Source: Calendula officinalis (lineage: Eukaryota; Streptophyta; Magnoliopsida; Asterales; Asteraceae). Taken from it: a stretch of 64,000 nt of DNA. The number at the start of each line of letters is the position of its first letter. Within the stretch, counting starts at the first letter, position 1. Where the stretch lies: the NCBI GenBank assembly GCA_963853835.1, contig OY970824.1, positions 75,836,372 through 75,900,371 on the forward strand, given 5' to 3'. Both the position numbers and the translations under genes were made by a program. Under the pieces are notes generated by a model, which saw only the letters and a list, made by a program, of their open reading frames with translations, was not told the DNA's origin and searched no databases. Below are positions 11,414 through 22,079 of the stretch, piece by piece.

Positions 11414-13063
11414 TTAGTTAAGTTTGGGAACCCAAGCTTTATTTGTCTTGGGTTCATCCTTTGAGAAATAAGCTTTTGGGGATTTAATTTTAAAGACTTT
11501 TGGTACCCATACTTGTTTATTACTGGTACTTTGTTTTACTACTGCCCTTTTGGAGTTGTTACTGGTGTGAGAAGTTCCTACTGATCTTGGTTTATACCCA
11601 TGATTTTTAGCTTTTGAGTACTTTACTACTGATGGACCAGTAGTATTTGGGTACTTACCATGTTTAGAATGACCAGTAGTATCTTTAAAATTACCACCAG
11701 TAGTGTTTTTAAAATTTGTTTTGGGAGCAGTAGTATTTTTGAAATTAGGGTTTTTACCAGTAGTATTCTTGTACTGGTACCATACAGCATTATAATTAGG
11801 GTTAACACCAGTAGTAAATTTGTTTGAGTTTCTACTGGTGTTGGAAAATTTAAAATATTGTTTATTTTGATTAGATTTTCCATTGTTCTTGAAGTAATTG
11901 CTGTTCTTTGGGCTGCCAACTCTTCTGTTTTGCACAAATCTTGGTGCACTTCTTCCAAATCTTGGAGTTTCAGCAATTGGAGTTTTGATTGTATTTACTA
12001 CTGAAGGACCAGTAGTATCTTTTAACCTTTGAGTTTTTGCATTTTCTTTAAAAGCTTTAAATTCCTTTAACTCCTTGCAGTTTATTGGATTGAAGTGACA
12101 ATCCTTTGCTAAATGATTTACTTTGTTGCAAATAACACATTTTAATTTATCTTCTTGAGCCTTTATTGTTTTTCTTTGTTCTAAGAGTTGGTTTCTATTT
12201 CTTTGGTTTCCTCTTTTTAGAATTTTGGGTATATTTTCTGCATTATATTTAGGAGAATCATTTGGACTTTGAGCTGTGTGAAAACTTGTATCAATTGATT
12301 TTGGTGATTCAGTTTGAGATATTGTAAATTCAATTGATTGGTCATCATCTGAAGAATCATTTGATTCAGATGTTTCATTATTAGATTCAGTTTTATTTTC
12401 AGTTTTTAATTCATTAATGATTCTTTCTGAACTGTCTTTAAGTGGAGGAATGAATTTGTGTGGAGGTGGTACAGCATGATATCCCACCCCATGAACAACC
12501 TTTTCTGTAGTTTGATTATTAGTTAATTCATCTAGAATTATAGTGCTTCTTTCAAACTTTTTAATTGTTAGTTTATTTTGTTCAATTTCAAGCTGACATT
12601 CTTCTAATTTGCTTGTTAGTTCTTTATTTTTTGTTTCATAGAACTCTTTCTCATCCACAGCTTGAAGCAATTCTTCCTTGATTCGTTGATCAATCATCTT
12701 GTACACCTTTATTTGATGTTCTTGATCAGCAATTACACCATCAAACTCATGGTTTCTTCTGATTGCTTTTGCTAAATCTTCATTTAATTTAGTGTTTTCT
12801 TTTTCTAGATTTTTAGTAATTTTAGCACATTCAGGAGTACAAGGTTTAGATTTTACCTCAGTTTTGTTGTCAAAAGGCCATGAGAGCTTGATTTTGAGCA
12901 TGCTCTTCTGCTTGGAAGCTCCAGTCATATCCTTGTCCTTGTTGTGACACAAGAGCAGTTGATTTTGATCTTTTGTCTGGTTGAGGACATTCTTTTGCAA
13001 AGTGACCAAGGTTGTTACAGTTGTAACACTTGACTTTTGTCTTGTCAAATCCTGCTTTGTCAC
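11414..13063 (-). CDS. gag: Copia Gag, C-terminal part with second zinc knuckle
   Basis: This 549-codon frame overlaps the first gag ORF by 194 nt. Only the part after about residue 65 looks like real protein. It contains a coiled-coil stretch rich in E, K and L (about residues 75-175), an acidic Ser/Glu/Asn region, a second CCHC knuckle [14 protein letters not shown] near residue 315, and a basic Asn/Lys/Thr-rich tail ending KAWVPKLN. The tail carries repeated NTTG and SVVN/AVVK words created by the CAGTAGTA motif. Gag and pol are in different frames with a 14-nt gap, so Pol needs recoding or is out of frame in this copy. Confidence 0.85.
   Translation of the reverse strand: MTKQDLTRQKSSVTTVTTLVTLQKNVLNQTKDQNQLLLCHNKDKDMTGASKQKSMLKIKLSWPFDNKTEVKSKPCTPECAKITKNLEKENTKLNEDLAKAIRRNHEFDGVIADQEHQIKVYKMIDQRIKEELLQAVDEKEFYETKNKELTSKLEECQLEIEQNKLTIKKFERSTIILDELTNNQTTEKVVHGVGYHAVPPPHKFIPPLKDSSERIINELKTENKTESNNETSESNDSSDDDQSIEFTISQTESPKSIDTSFHTAQSPNDSPKYNAENIPKILKRGNQRNRNQLLEQRKTIKAQEDKLKCVICNKVNHLAKDCHFNPINCKELKEFKAFKENAKTQRLKDTTGPSVVNTIKTPIAETPRFGRSAPRFVQNRRVGSPKNSNYFKNNGKSNQNKQYFKFSNTSRNSNKFTTGVNPNYNAVWYQYKNTTGKNPNFKNTTAPKTNFKNTTGGNFKDTTGHSKHGKYPNTTGPSVVKYSKAKNHGYKPRSVGTSHTSNNSKRAVVKQSTSNKQVWVPKVFKIKSPKAYFSKDEPKTNKAWVPKLN
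11537..12017. repeat. CAGTAGTA/TACTACTG cluster inside gag
   Basis: Nine exact copies start at 11537, 11624, 11638, 11674, 11728, 11758, 11809, 11996 and 12010, with several one-base variants between. They produce the repeated NTTG and PSVV words of the basic Gag tail. Confidence 0.8.
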
Positions 13064-13979
13064 CTTTGTTGAAATTGAGGCTTGTCCTACCAGTTCTTTT
13101 TAAGAATCTTTTGGCCCTTAGGCTCAGCATAGCCATCTGCCATTTAAGATCCATCTCCTCAAGATCATGTGGATTTAATTGTTCCAAGTCATCACTAATC
13201 AATGCAGTATGCACATGACTAGTGAAGAAGGATTCTCTTGCAGTATCCTCAGAATCTGCAGCCTTTCTTGTGGAGGTTTCTTGCCCTTGACCTGTACTTG
13301 ATACAAATGCAGCATTGTTAGAAGAAATAGAAGGGTTTTTGTGATTTACCTCAGTTTCAAACACTCTGAGATCATTATAGAGTTCATCTAACTCCTTTTC
13401 TTCTAGAGCATCTCTTTGTCTATACACCACTGTGTACATGGCCCATTCTTCACTAAGAGACCTTAGGAACTTCATGTTGACATCTTCTTGATCCATCTTT
13501 ACACCAACTTGGTTGAGTTCACCAATTAGTTTATTGAATCTGTCAAACACTTGAGTGAGTGTTTCATTGGGCTTTCCTTTGAAATTTTCAAAGTCTTGTT
13601 TGAGAACAGACTTCATGTTTCTTTTTGTACTCTTTGTCCCAACGAATCTCTTCTCCAGTGCTTCCCAAAGCAACTTAGCATCATCATATTCAACAAAGAG
13701 ATGTTGATAGTCATTAGGAATGGCCAGTAAAAGAGTGCTTAGAGTTTTGAGTTCGATGCCTTTATCTTTCTTCTCCTTCTCACATTTAAGTTTGTCTGCC
13801 TCAGTTACAGAGCTGCTTGCTTGAAGTTGACCAGTTTTGTTTCCTTCACAAACGACTTCCCACATGGAATAATCTGTAATAAGCATGTATTGCTTAATAC
13901 GATTCTTCCACATCCCAAAGTTATTGGGAGTGAGCATAGGGATTTTGTTGGCCTGAGTGCTTTCATTATTATCAGTCAC
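12870..13979 (-). CDS. gag: Copia Gag, N-terminal part
   Basis: This 369-codon ORF starts shortly after the PBS. The N-terminal region has the LTPNNFGMWKNRIKQYM block typical of plant copia Gag (UBN2/DUF4219 type). A zinc knuckle, [14 protein letters not shown] (CX2CX4HX4C), lies at about residues 318-331. It packages RNA in the capsid. The ORF ends at a TGA in the context GCC TTT TGA C at 12872-12870, while the continuing Gag sequence is open in the +1 frame. This is either a single-base change or a +1 frameshift site (see findings). Confidence 0.9.
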   Translation of the reverse strand: MTDNNESTQANKIPMLTPNNFGMWKNRIKQYMLITDYSMWEVVCEGNKTGQLQASSSVTEADKLKCEKEKKDKGIELKTLSTLLLAIPNDYQHLFVEYDDAKLLWEALEKRFVGTKSTKRNMKSVLKQDFENFKGKPNETLTQVFDRFNKLIGELNQVGVKMDQEDVNMKFLRSLSEEWAMYTVVYRQRDALEEKELDELYNDLRVFETEVNHKNPSISSNNAAFVSSTGQGQETSTRKAADSEDTARESFFTSHVHTALISDDLEQLNPHDLEEMDLKWQMAMLSLRAKRFLKRTGRTSLNFNKGDKAGFDKTKVKCYNCNNLGHFAKECPQPDKRSKSTALVSQQGQGYDWSFQAEEHAQNQALMAF

Positions 13980-14053
13980 GATTAATAATGTGTGTGTTTT
14001 AAGGATTAAAACTTTTTGTTGTTCTTAACAAATAGTAGATCTAGAACCAATAT

Positions 14054-14065
14054 GCTCTGATACCA
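14054..14065 (-). other. Primer binding site, initiator tRNA-Met type
   Basis: The minus strand reads TGGTATCAGAGC two bases inside the 5' LTR. This is the usual copia PBS, complementary to the 3' end of the initiator methionine tRNA. Confidence 0.9.
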
Positions 14066-14067
14066 CT

Positions 14068-14660
14068 TGTCAGGATCGATTAACTATAGACAAGTTAACA
14101 AACACCTTAGATCTAATTGATGATAGAAGTTGCAGCGGATCAACACTATATCAATAATTAAGAACAATGAACTGTATGAACAATATGCAAGAATATTAAG
14201 AACACAGTTTCACAAAAAGCTTCAATGTATATTATTGAGTTAACAATACACACGTACGTTTACAATTCGTAAGGAACATACTTATAGTAGTCCTTGAAGC
14301 TAAACTATTTACCCTAGTTATTCTAGGATTTGATTTACATCGAATTATAAAAGATATACATTTAATTACATTCTATAACTATCTCTACGAAGATCTCGGA
14401 CTTGATATCTTCCAAAAACGCGTATCAGTAGTAACTGCAATCACCAGTAGTAAATAAGTAACATCAGTAGTATACTTGGTGATCAGTAGTAAGTCCATAA
14501 TCAACGTCAGTAGTAACTACAATGATCAGTAGTATCTTCAATCTTCTCATGATCAGTAGTAACTTAGTTATAGTGAACACCAGCATCAACTTCATCAGTA
14601 GTAAATGTTTCTGCCCCATCAGTACTAAATATGTCAGTACTAACTGCAGCATCAGTAATA
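14068..14660 (-). repeat. 5' LTR of the copia element, truncated by 25 bp
   Basis: It matches the left LTR base for base at a constant offset of 10,799 up to 14660. It then changes to unrelated sequence, lacking the last 25 bp (the start of U3 in element orientation). The eight motif copies of U3 are retained (14426-14603). Confidence 0.92.
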
Positions 14661-15143
14661 TGATATCCTTTTCTAATTTTCATTTTTTTTTAGTTTGCTT
14701 TGCCAATTGCAATCGATTGTTTATAAAGTCATTGGATTTCTGTTTAAGGTAATGGAATTAGCGATAAATTATGTGGAATTTGAAAGATTAGATTGTGTTA
14801 TTGTGATCGTTGACTTTAGATCGATAAATTATGTGAGGGATATAAGAGATCCAGAGCATCCTTATTCGTTAGAACAGCTAAGTGTTCTTTCGGAGGAATC
14901 TATCACCGTCGATGAAAAGCTTGGCCGAATACTGTGAGTTCATTCTTATTTTTCTACTTTTGATTTTGAAACTTCAAAAAACTGTTAATGTTATAAATGA
15001 ATTTGTTTTTGATATTTTATTATACGCATGGTTTTTCTAGCGTAAATATTTTTTTATACTTGTAAATACAATACAATTTTATAATAAATTGCACAACCAT
15101 GAAGTAGTAGTTATGTTAAATGAATAATCACCAATTAATAATA

Positions 15144-15430
15144 CTATCTCCGTATGATAAACGTTCCATTTATATATATTTCACAATAAAGTTATGCACT
15201 TTATTCGGTAAAAAAAGTAGGATAAATTCTCCACTAAGTATCCACTTTAATATAATGAAATTATCATTTTTACACTTATTTTTATTTTTAAACATCTTTA
15301 ATATCACTTTATTTAAAAAAGGCGGAGCGCATCCTCCACTAACTATTTACTTTAATTTTTCTTAACCCGCACTTTAATCTTTTGTCTCAAAACTTGAAAC
15401 CTTAAATGTATCACTTGTTGTGGAAGGTAG
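15144..15430. mobile_element. Stowaway-like MITE in an AE7-like intron
   Basis: This degenerate element lies in the intron between exons 2 and 3 of the AE7-like gene. The left end is CTATCTCCGTATGATAAACG and the right end GTATCACTTGTTGTGGAAGGTAG, bordered by TA on each side. The interior (CACTTTAATATAATGAAATT and similar) matches the better preserved copy at 26487. Confidence 0.6.
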
Positions 15431-16333
15431 TATATATCTGGTCTTTTATGAAAAATTTGGTATTTTGGCTACTGGAATTAGCCGTATTAGTTTAATTATA
15501 TTAACAAAAATAATAATAGATGTAAATGATACATATGTCTAGCTCATGTGATTAATGCGAATGCCTAATAATGAGATGCAACACATGAAACTAACTTTTC
15601 TCTATATGTATCTTCCTTAAATTAATTCGTTTGCTAATTTTGTACTATATCAAATTTGAAATATTTATCCCCACATGTATATCCAAAATCTGCAAAAAAA
15701 AAAAAATCCTTATGAAATATTCAATTTCAATCAATTCTTTTGTTTATGTGATCTATTTTTTGTACATATTGACCGGGTTTATTATCTATTTTGATTTTGA
15801 TGGTTTACTTATTGTTAGGATAAGTTTCACCCCAACAATTCAACACTGCAGTATGGCAACTGTAATTGGTCTATGCCTCAGAGTTAAACTCAAGGATTGC
15901 TTCCCTCCACATTTCAAGGTCAAATATCTGATCCGTTCACTAAAAGATTTCTTCTTAATTTTTTCTTATTAAGGGCCATTTTAGGCACTCGCTTATCATA
16001 CAACAATTAAAGTCCAACTATATATCAAGTCAAGCATTAATTTTTATTCTTTAGTTAATTCCCCATTATTAGTCTTAAATCATTTGATGCTTATTATTAC
16101 AGGTAGACATCAAAGTAGCCCCTGGGTCCCACGCAGATGAAGAAGCAGGTAAAAGACCGACCACCTCTAATTACATAAATCATGTGTTTATTACGGATGT
16201 TGTTTTGCAAAACTTGAGTAATTTGTTTGCAGTTAACAAACAGTTAAATGACAAGGAAAGAGTTGTGGCTGCAATGGAAAATCCTAACCTTAAACAACTT
16301 GTTGATGAGTGCCTTCACTCAAGCGAACTTTAA

Positions 16334-16930
16334 TCACTCTATTGTTGTATAGTAAGCTTAGTTTGTCGTTTTTTACAGCATAACGTAATGTCTCTTTTTG
16401 AAATATCGAGTAGGTATGAATTTCATGATCATCAAAAATCTTGTAATGTGAAAAAATAGTATTCTTGTGCTTTGGTTCATTTGGAAGCACAAGAATGACT
16501 TAGTCTTTAATCATATGGAATCAAGACCGTTGTTGATTATATCGATGGCTCAAGCTCGATTGTTTTTCTGGATCAAACATAAGTCAAAATTAGGTTGGAT
16601 TATACGAAAAATTCAATTATCGGTTAACTTATATATAAATTAATATTGTTTTTTACAGCAAACAACTTCATGTTATTTTTTAAAATAAGTCATGTGTCTG
16701 TCTGGCATGATGGCAAATAATTTCTTCCCTAGAAAATTCAACTGCTGAAAAATCTACAAAATTCCCTCTGAACGCGACCTTCAAAGAAAGATCGACAAAC
16801 CCAACAAGCCAATAATACTTGATGACTTTATAAGACTTCTTGCACGATTTGTGATACCCAGAGATCCGTCGATCAAAAGTACAACTTGTTTTTTTGTGAT
16901 TTTTTTTTCCAGTTTACCTCTTGCAAAACT
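16334..16930. other. No gene seen
   Basis: AT-rich sequence after the AE7-like stop codon. It probably holds the 3' untranslated region; nothing else is recognisable. Confidence 0.5.
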
Positions 16931-16931
16931 T

Positions 16932-17254
16932 AAAGGGTGTTTGGGAATACTTTTGAAAATTCCTTATTAACTTATTAACTTTTCAAGAAGTTAATAAGTT
17001 AAAAAGTTATTTGGGAAACATGAAAAGTACTTTTTAAATAACTTTTTGATAAGTCTTGAAAAGTTGTTTTTGAAAAGTAAGGAATTCCTTACTTTTCAAC
17101 CAACTTATTAACTTTTCACTAAAACAAAGTAATAAGTTAATAAGCTAACACAAACATTATGTTTTAAAACTACTTTTCGAAACTAAAAAGTTAATAAGGA
17201 CTTTTAGTTAAAAGTCCTTTTATAGCTCAAAAAGCTTATCCAAACATACCCTTA
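16932..17254. mobile_element. MITE with AAGGGT...ACCCTT ends
   Basis: Imperfect terminal inverted repeats (AAAGGGTGTTTGGG on the left, CCAAACATACCCTTA on the right) enclose AT-rich sequence made of repeated TTAATAAGTT-like words in both orientations. No coding capacity. The class is probably hAT-like. Confidence 0.55.
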
Positions 17255-17290
17255 GAGGGGGTATGGTGGCGTGACCACCCCATAATTGCC

Positions 17291-17512
17291 TTTTTTTTTT
17301 AACGGCAAGTTAGTAAGTTAGTGGTTCAAGCCTAGACAATGACATCCACAAGGGGCAGTATGCCTTCACTCGAACCCTCCACATATGGGAAATAAACCCC
17401 ACCACCTTTTAAACTCCTAGTTTTACCTCCAGCAGGGCTTGAACCCAAGACCTCTTGAAGGAAAACTCAGGGCTATCCTTGGTGGCCAATTAATCTAGAC
17501 CAATTGGTTACC
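17291..17512 (-). mobile_element. tRNA-derived SINE with target duplication
   Basis: The plus strand starts with poly-T and AACGGCAA, the complement of a TTGCCGTT + poly-A SINE tail. Near the other end, the minus strand has a B-box-like GGTCTTGGGTTCAAGCCC and an A-box-like stretch upstream. Both sides carry the direct repeat CCCATAATTGCC (about 17279-17290 and 17513-17524), a target duplication. Confidence 0.8.
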
Positions 17513-19442
17513 CCCATAATTGCCTAGGTGGCATGTTTTTCACATCCACATCATCAAGCCACCATACCCCATGTGGGGTGAGTGAAGCCTCAAGTCAAAA
17601 AAAATATTATTGATTAGTGATGATAGAGAGGGTATTTGGGATTTTGAATGTGAAATGTGAAATAATGATGTGATGCAGAGTGGCGCATAGGGGGCAGTCC
17701 GACTTATGTTACCATACCTGATGCTCTTATTGTCTTTATAAGACTTCTTCCAACAATGCGTATTTCCCAAACTCATCAGTATTATAACATCAATGTCACA
17801 TCACATCCTTTCCTACTCACAAGTTCACGCCAACATCTCTTCATATACTCTCCAGTTTCGCCTTTTTTAGTTAAATAAAAACCTTAATATATATATAAAT
17901 TTATAAATAAATAAAAATAGCAAACAAAATTTAAATTTTAAAAAAAATACTCACTCTCCATATCTATCTCCTTCTCTCCCCCTATTTATCTTTCTCAATT
18001 TGATCTTAACTAACGAGGGGAGAGAAGTAACAAGAAAGTGATGAAAAATAACTGAGCTAAACCAACCACTCATATATTGAAATAAATATCATGTGGTAAT
18101 TTTACGTATGTTTATAATAAATTTAAAATAGAACCGATGACCGACTAGTATCGCCTAGTTCGATCTTATTCAATTCAATGGTTTTGGTCAATTCTCAGTC
18201 GAATTTGTATAAAGCTTCAAAAAGCTACTTTTGTTCATATTACATTGCTAGAGCTAGGTAGCTGTTAATCTTCCATAGTTTTCAAAATCCATTTCTAACT
18301 TAAATATATTTTCTAAAGCTTATCTTTTTTAACGTCAAAAAGGGGAATATTATAAAAATGAAAAAATAAATGAGAGGTAATAAATATACAAGTTTGAGAA
18401 ATAGAAATGAAAAAATAAAAGTTGCCAGCCAGCTTATATAAGAATTTTGTGTGGGTCGTATTTATTAATCTTTATATCAAATTATAAAAGTTTATTTATT
18501 AATCTTTATATCAAGTTACAGAATTTTGAGTGGGTCGTATTTTAAAGAAACTATTGATGGGATCTTTTGAAAAGTATTGGTAGAAATAGGGGTGTTTTAA
18601 AATATTTTGTAAAAATAGGAGTGTTTAAAAAATCTAATTTTTAAATAATTACACTTTACCCCTTATGTTTATATTCTTATCTTTTTAGTTTATATCTCAG
18701 TCTTCTTTATAGATTTAATCCTATACAATTTAAATAAATCAATTTTATTGTTTAACTCTCATAAAATATTTATATATTACAATGTTAGGAATTACAACAC
18801 GAATTAAAATAATATTTACAAATCAAATACATTTCAACATTAGGAAATTACTTCGGTATTCGGTTCGATTCGGTTCCTAGCAACATCGGTCTAGCCAAAA
18901 CTATTTTTTTAGTTCTTGGTTCTAGTCGGTTCGGTCTGGTTCTTGGACCGTGCACATGCCTAAATGAATATATCATAATGTTATGAGATTACAAGATCAA
19001 TGACATTCTTTATAGATCTAATCCATTATGCAGTTTTGACGGATTTTAGTTTTAAGAGATTCTCAAATAGACTGTCGTTTGAAACTTACTTTTAACGCGA
19101 ACTCGTTTACTTAAAAAATTATGAAACCATTCTTATAGGGAGAAGCATGATTATTTCAAATATATAAAATTTTCAATAAATAAATTATTTTTATAGAAGT
19201 AAAAATTATGAAAGATTATGAAAAATTACAAAGCATATGTGATTATCGTGTGTTATAAACTAGTTATAAATGATATATGAAAATTTTATTAATTTAATTT
19301 GTAAATATAATATAGATATAAGTTACAAGTGCAATTATTTAAAAATCAGTTTTTTTCAATACCACTATTTTTACTAACCTTTTTCAAACACCCCTCTTTA
19401 TACAAACCTTTTTCAAACACCCTTAGTTTTGCAAAAAAAAAC

Positions 19443-19761
19443 TCAACTCTAGTCACCTACCGGTCAAATTAAAAGTGAAATTTCAGTTAATTTAGCTTAG
19501 TAACACACTAACACCGTTTTTGTAATTCAACAGAAGTCCGTATAAGTCGTGGGTATTTGGTGGCACCTAGATGTCATAATAAGAAACCGTCTAGCGCCTC
19601 AATCGGATTTGGATAAGCCTGCCAACTGTCAATCAAGCAAATCCCAATTTACCTTTATCTCCTTTATAAATTGCAAATCGCCGGAACTGAATTTTCATTT
19701 TCATACGATACGAAGAAGAGGATTCCTAACAACCCCCCTTGATATGATTTCTGATTTTTGG
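19443..19761 (+). repeat. Left arm of a near-perfect 315-bp inverted repeat
   Basis: This arm is nearly identical to the reverse complement of 20289-20603; both strands can encode the same peptide starting MGIWWHLDVIIRNRLAP, evidence of conservation rather than of a gene. The outer ends are A-rich and the spacer is about 530 bp. A transcript would fold into a long perfect hairpin. Confidence 0.85.
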
Positions 19762-20262
19762 CTTAAACCATGGCGATCTTCAATCTGCTTTGTGATCCTC
19801 GATTGATTGCGATTACATTTGCGATGAAAGCGTACCGATGACGTAAGTGGAGTGGCTGGTATACATTTTCGTGTGGAGAAAAGGTATAATTCTCCCTTGG
19901 ATTTAATCTGCAGATGCGATTTCTTATGGTTATAGTTTTCTGTCAATTAAGATTTAATTTTGCGTGTTAAATAGTGCATTGTTTCTTTTAATGGTCGTAT
20001 AGTTAGTTGATGAGATTGCTTATGATTTATTGGCCTGCACAACAGGATGTGGTGATCGATGATGAAGAAAATGAATGGTGAATTTGCAGAGATGTTTGTA
20101 GATAGATGAAAGGTTACCCTAAGGGATAAGGGGCCTCTGCTTGGCCTTTGCCATGAAGGGCATGGCAGGCCAACAATCCTAATAAGAAAAGAAATATTTT
20201 TGGTTTTTGGAGGGAGATCCACCGGGTTCTCTCCCCTGTTGTGTGTGTGTCTAGTATGTATT
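19762..20262 (-). repeat. Dispersed repeat family, inverted copy in the hairpin loop
   Basis: The loop carries, in reverse orientation, the sequence family also found at about 26092, 27120 and 27860. Shared blocks are GGGAGAGAACCCGG-type sequence, CCAAAAACCAAAAACATTT-type sequence, the core GGCCTGCCATG...CATGGCAAAGGCCAAG, and a downstream block with TTAATCGAGGATCAT. The family has no visible protein and I do not recognise it. Confidence 0.6.
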
Positions 20263-20288
20263 TAAAAATTAAGCAACAATTGACACCA

Positions 20289-20603
20289 AAAAATCAGAAA
20301 TCATATCAAGGGGGGTTGTTAGGAATCCTCTTCTTCGTATCGTATGAAAATGAAAATTCAGTTCTGGCGATTTGCAATTTATAAAGGAGATAAAGGTAAA
20401 TTGGGATTTGCTTGATTGACAGTTGGCAGGCTTATCCAAATCCGATTGAGGCGCTAGACGGTTTCTTATTATGACATCTAGGTGCCACCAAATACCCACG
20501 ACTTATACGGACCTCTGTTGAATTAAAGCGGACTTCCGTGGGGTTACTTAACTAAACTAACGGAAATTTCACTTTTGATTTCACCGGAAGATGACTAGAG
20601 TTT
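20289..20603 (-). repeat. Right arm of the near-perfect inverted repeat
   Basis: Reverse complement of 19443-19761 with a few substitutions and a small gap near the outer end. It ends at a run of 18-19 T on the plus strand. Confidence 0.85.
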
Positions 20604-21295
20604 TTTTTTTTTTTTTTTTAAATAACACCCACACAAAATTCTATAACTTTGATAAAAATTAATGATCTGGCAACTTTTATCTTTTTAATTTCAGTTTCTC
20701 AAACTTTTATATTTGTTACTTCTCAATTATTTTTTTATTTTTATAATTTGGTTTAGCTCCCTTTTTTTTCCCAGCTAAAAAAGAAAAACTTTAAAAGATA
20801 TATTTAAATAGGGCCAGCCCTGAGTTCGACTTTAAATTAGAATTAGATTTTAAAAACTATTGAAGATTAACACTTACCTAGCTCTACCAATGTGTGAACG
20901 GAATTTATTTTCCAATTATCTCAACAATAGTAGGTTTTTGTATGCTTGTGCAAATTGTACCGAGAACTAACTAATATCGTCGAACTCAATAAGACTGAAC
21001 CGGGCTATACCAGTTTGGTTCTCGTTTCTATCTTTCATACAAGGTTCTCAATTTTGAGCAATTAATTTAAAGAATAGTAACGACTTTTTTCTCATATCTC
21101 TTCCCCTCCTCCGATCAATTGCCTTCCCCCTCACCATACCTCTTCGTCTCGTTTTTCTCCTATTCATCTTACCATGTATTTCAATGGTCACCTCATTCCC
21201 ACTTGTTACAACTTCATGTTTCACCTCTTTCTCAAAATTAATATGTTGTCCTAAATCATGCCACACGATGCTAAATCATGCATGTAATGTTGATG

Positions 21296-21623
21296 CCATC
21301 AAACACCTTACTGTATTTGTTAGTGATGATGATTTTATTATTTCCAACTATATTATTACTGCTTATAACCCACTAGTATTAAGGGCTTTCGAATAATTTT
21401 CTAGATGTTACATGTTCAATTCCTCCTTATGTAAACATTTAATTACTCTCTTTATTTCCAGCCACCGTCATCAAAATACCTTACTATATTTGTTAGTGAT
21501 GATAATGTTATTATTTCCGAACTATATTGTTAGCTCTTATAACCAACAAGTGGTAGACATTTAAATGACTTCTTAAAGGTTAAAGGTATGATCCCTCCAT
21601 GTGTAAATACTTACTAGATAGTT
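21296..21623. repeat. Diverged tandem pair of about 170 bp
   Basis: Two adjacent copies begin CATCAAACACCTTACT (21297) and CATCAAAATACCTTACTA (21471) and continue with TTTGTTAGTGATGAT and TTATTATTTCC. A third, more diverged copy lies near 29565, upstream of the intact COV-like gene. The pair therefore belongs to the duplicated flank. Confidence 0.6.
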
Positions 21624-21926
21624 AAGGCATTGTTTAATAAAAGTCACAATAACAGTTGAGTTGCGTACATCACGATAAAACTCGACCACTTCAAGAGACT
21701 TCTTATAACAAAATACCTTTTTTGAAGGAAAAAAATGTTACTACTTATGTTTTCTTCAATATAAGAAAAAAGTGCATAAATATAAAATGCAAGAGTATAG
21801 TAACCTTTTTACATTTGAACCAATAGTTAAGGGACCGTTTGTGCAAGTTACCCAAAGACATAGGAAGTAATGCATTTGCGTAATTAGTTGCAGAGTTGAT
21901 CGGAGCTATTCGCGGGAGAGAGAAAA

Positions 21927-22079
21927 ATGGGAACGAGAGAGAAAGAAAGAGATATAGAACGTCTTGCGCCACTTTCCAGATTAGTCTTAAGACAGACCGA
22001 CGGTGATTCCACCGCTTCTTCGCCGTCGGAATCCCCTCCGGGCGCTTTTCCGTCTTCCTCTCCGTCTTCTGGAAAGGAG
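21927..22079 (+). pseudogene. Duplicated exon 1 of the COV-like gene
   Basis: It encodes 51 residues starting MGTREKERDIERLAPLS, nearly identical to exon 1 of the intact gene at 30205 but with a few extra Ser/Pro codons. The donor site (GAG|GTCTCC) and about 130 bp upstream are also duplicated. Similarity stops near 22440 and no other COV exons follow, so this is a fragment. The promoter region is included, so it could be transcribed. Confidence 0.85.

Larger units (their letters stand above)
3269..14660 (-). mobile_element. Ty1/copia SIRE-lineage retrotransposon
   Basis: The element reads on the minus strand: 5' LTR 14068-14660, PBS, gag in two frames, pol (PR-INT-RT-RNaseH order, hence copia), an inter-ORF region with its own TATA box, an accessory 854-codon ORF, a 309-codon ORF, PPT, and 3' LTR 3269-3886. 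ORFs downstream of pol are typical of Sireviruses, and the pol sequence is SIRE-like. The two LTRs align over 593 bp without any difference I can see, so insertion is very recent. The outer 25 bp of the right LTR are missing and there is no target duplication, so the insertion was followed by an end deletion or was irregular. Confidence 0.93.
3152..16333 (+). pseudogene. AE7-like MIP18-family gene split by a retrotransposon
   Basis: Exon 1 (3152-3268) starts MTLGLINANPIVREKKER and ends at ...DPLEI, where the copia LTR begins directly. The rest lies beyond the element: exon 2 about 14820-14933 (VRDIRDPEHPYSLEQL), exon 3 15819-15918 (HCSMATVIGLCLRVKL), exon 4 16103-16148 ([15 protein letters not shown]) and exon 5 16233-16333 ([10 protein letters not shown]...VDECL, TAA). 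All match the cytosolic Fe-S cluster assembly factor AE7/MIP18, in which the CSMATVIGLCLR block holds the conserved cysteine. Exons 2-5 have GT-AG borders and keep frame. The exon 1 donor is missing: the LTR TG follows the codon for Ile39. About 150 bp between LTR and exon 2 should hold the end of exon 1 and intron 1, but no clean junction is visible. As it stands the gene cannot give a normal product unless the 11.4 kb insert is spliced out. Confidence 0.85.
17990..21130. repeat. Large nested inverted repeat
   Basis: Sequence from about 17990 to 18560 reappears as diverged reverse complement at about 20610-21130. Examples are GAGCTAGGTA...GTTAATCTTC against its complement near 20865, and GTTTGAGAAATAGAAATGAA against its complement near 20690. 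Inside it is a second, almost perfect inverted repeat (separate entry). About 880 bp in the left half (18560-19440) have no partner. No transposase remains. A long-TIR foldback or Mutator-like non-autonomous element, or an inverted duplication, would fit. Confidence 0.6.

Noticed and set aside
17291..17512. A-box and B-box sequences as real tRNA genes (also at 38353, 51170 and 54601)
   Set aside because: No cloverleaf with paired acceptor stems can be drawn, and each ends in poly-A or poly-T with a common tail, so they are SINE heads.
19549..19806. 85-codon ORF repeated in inverse orientation at 20269-20499 as a duplicated gene
   Set aside because: Conservation follows the whole inverted repeat including its noncoding ends. 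The peptide has no domain-like character and the two frames differ at the C-terminus.
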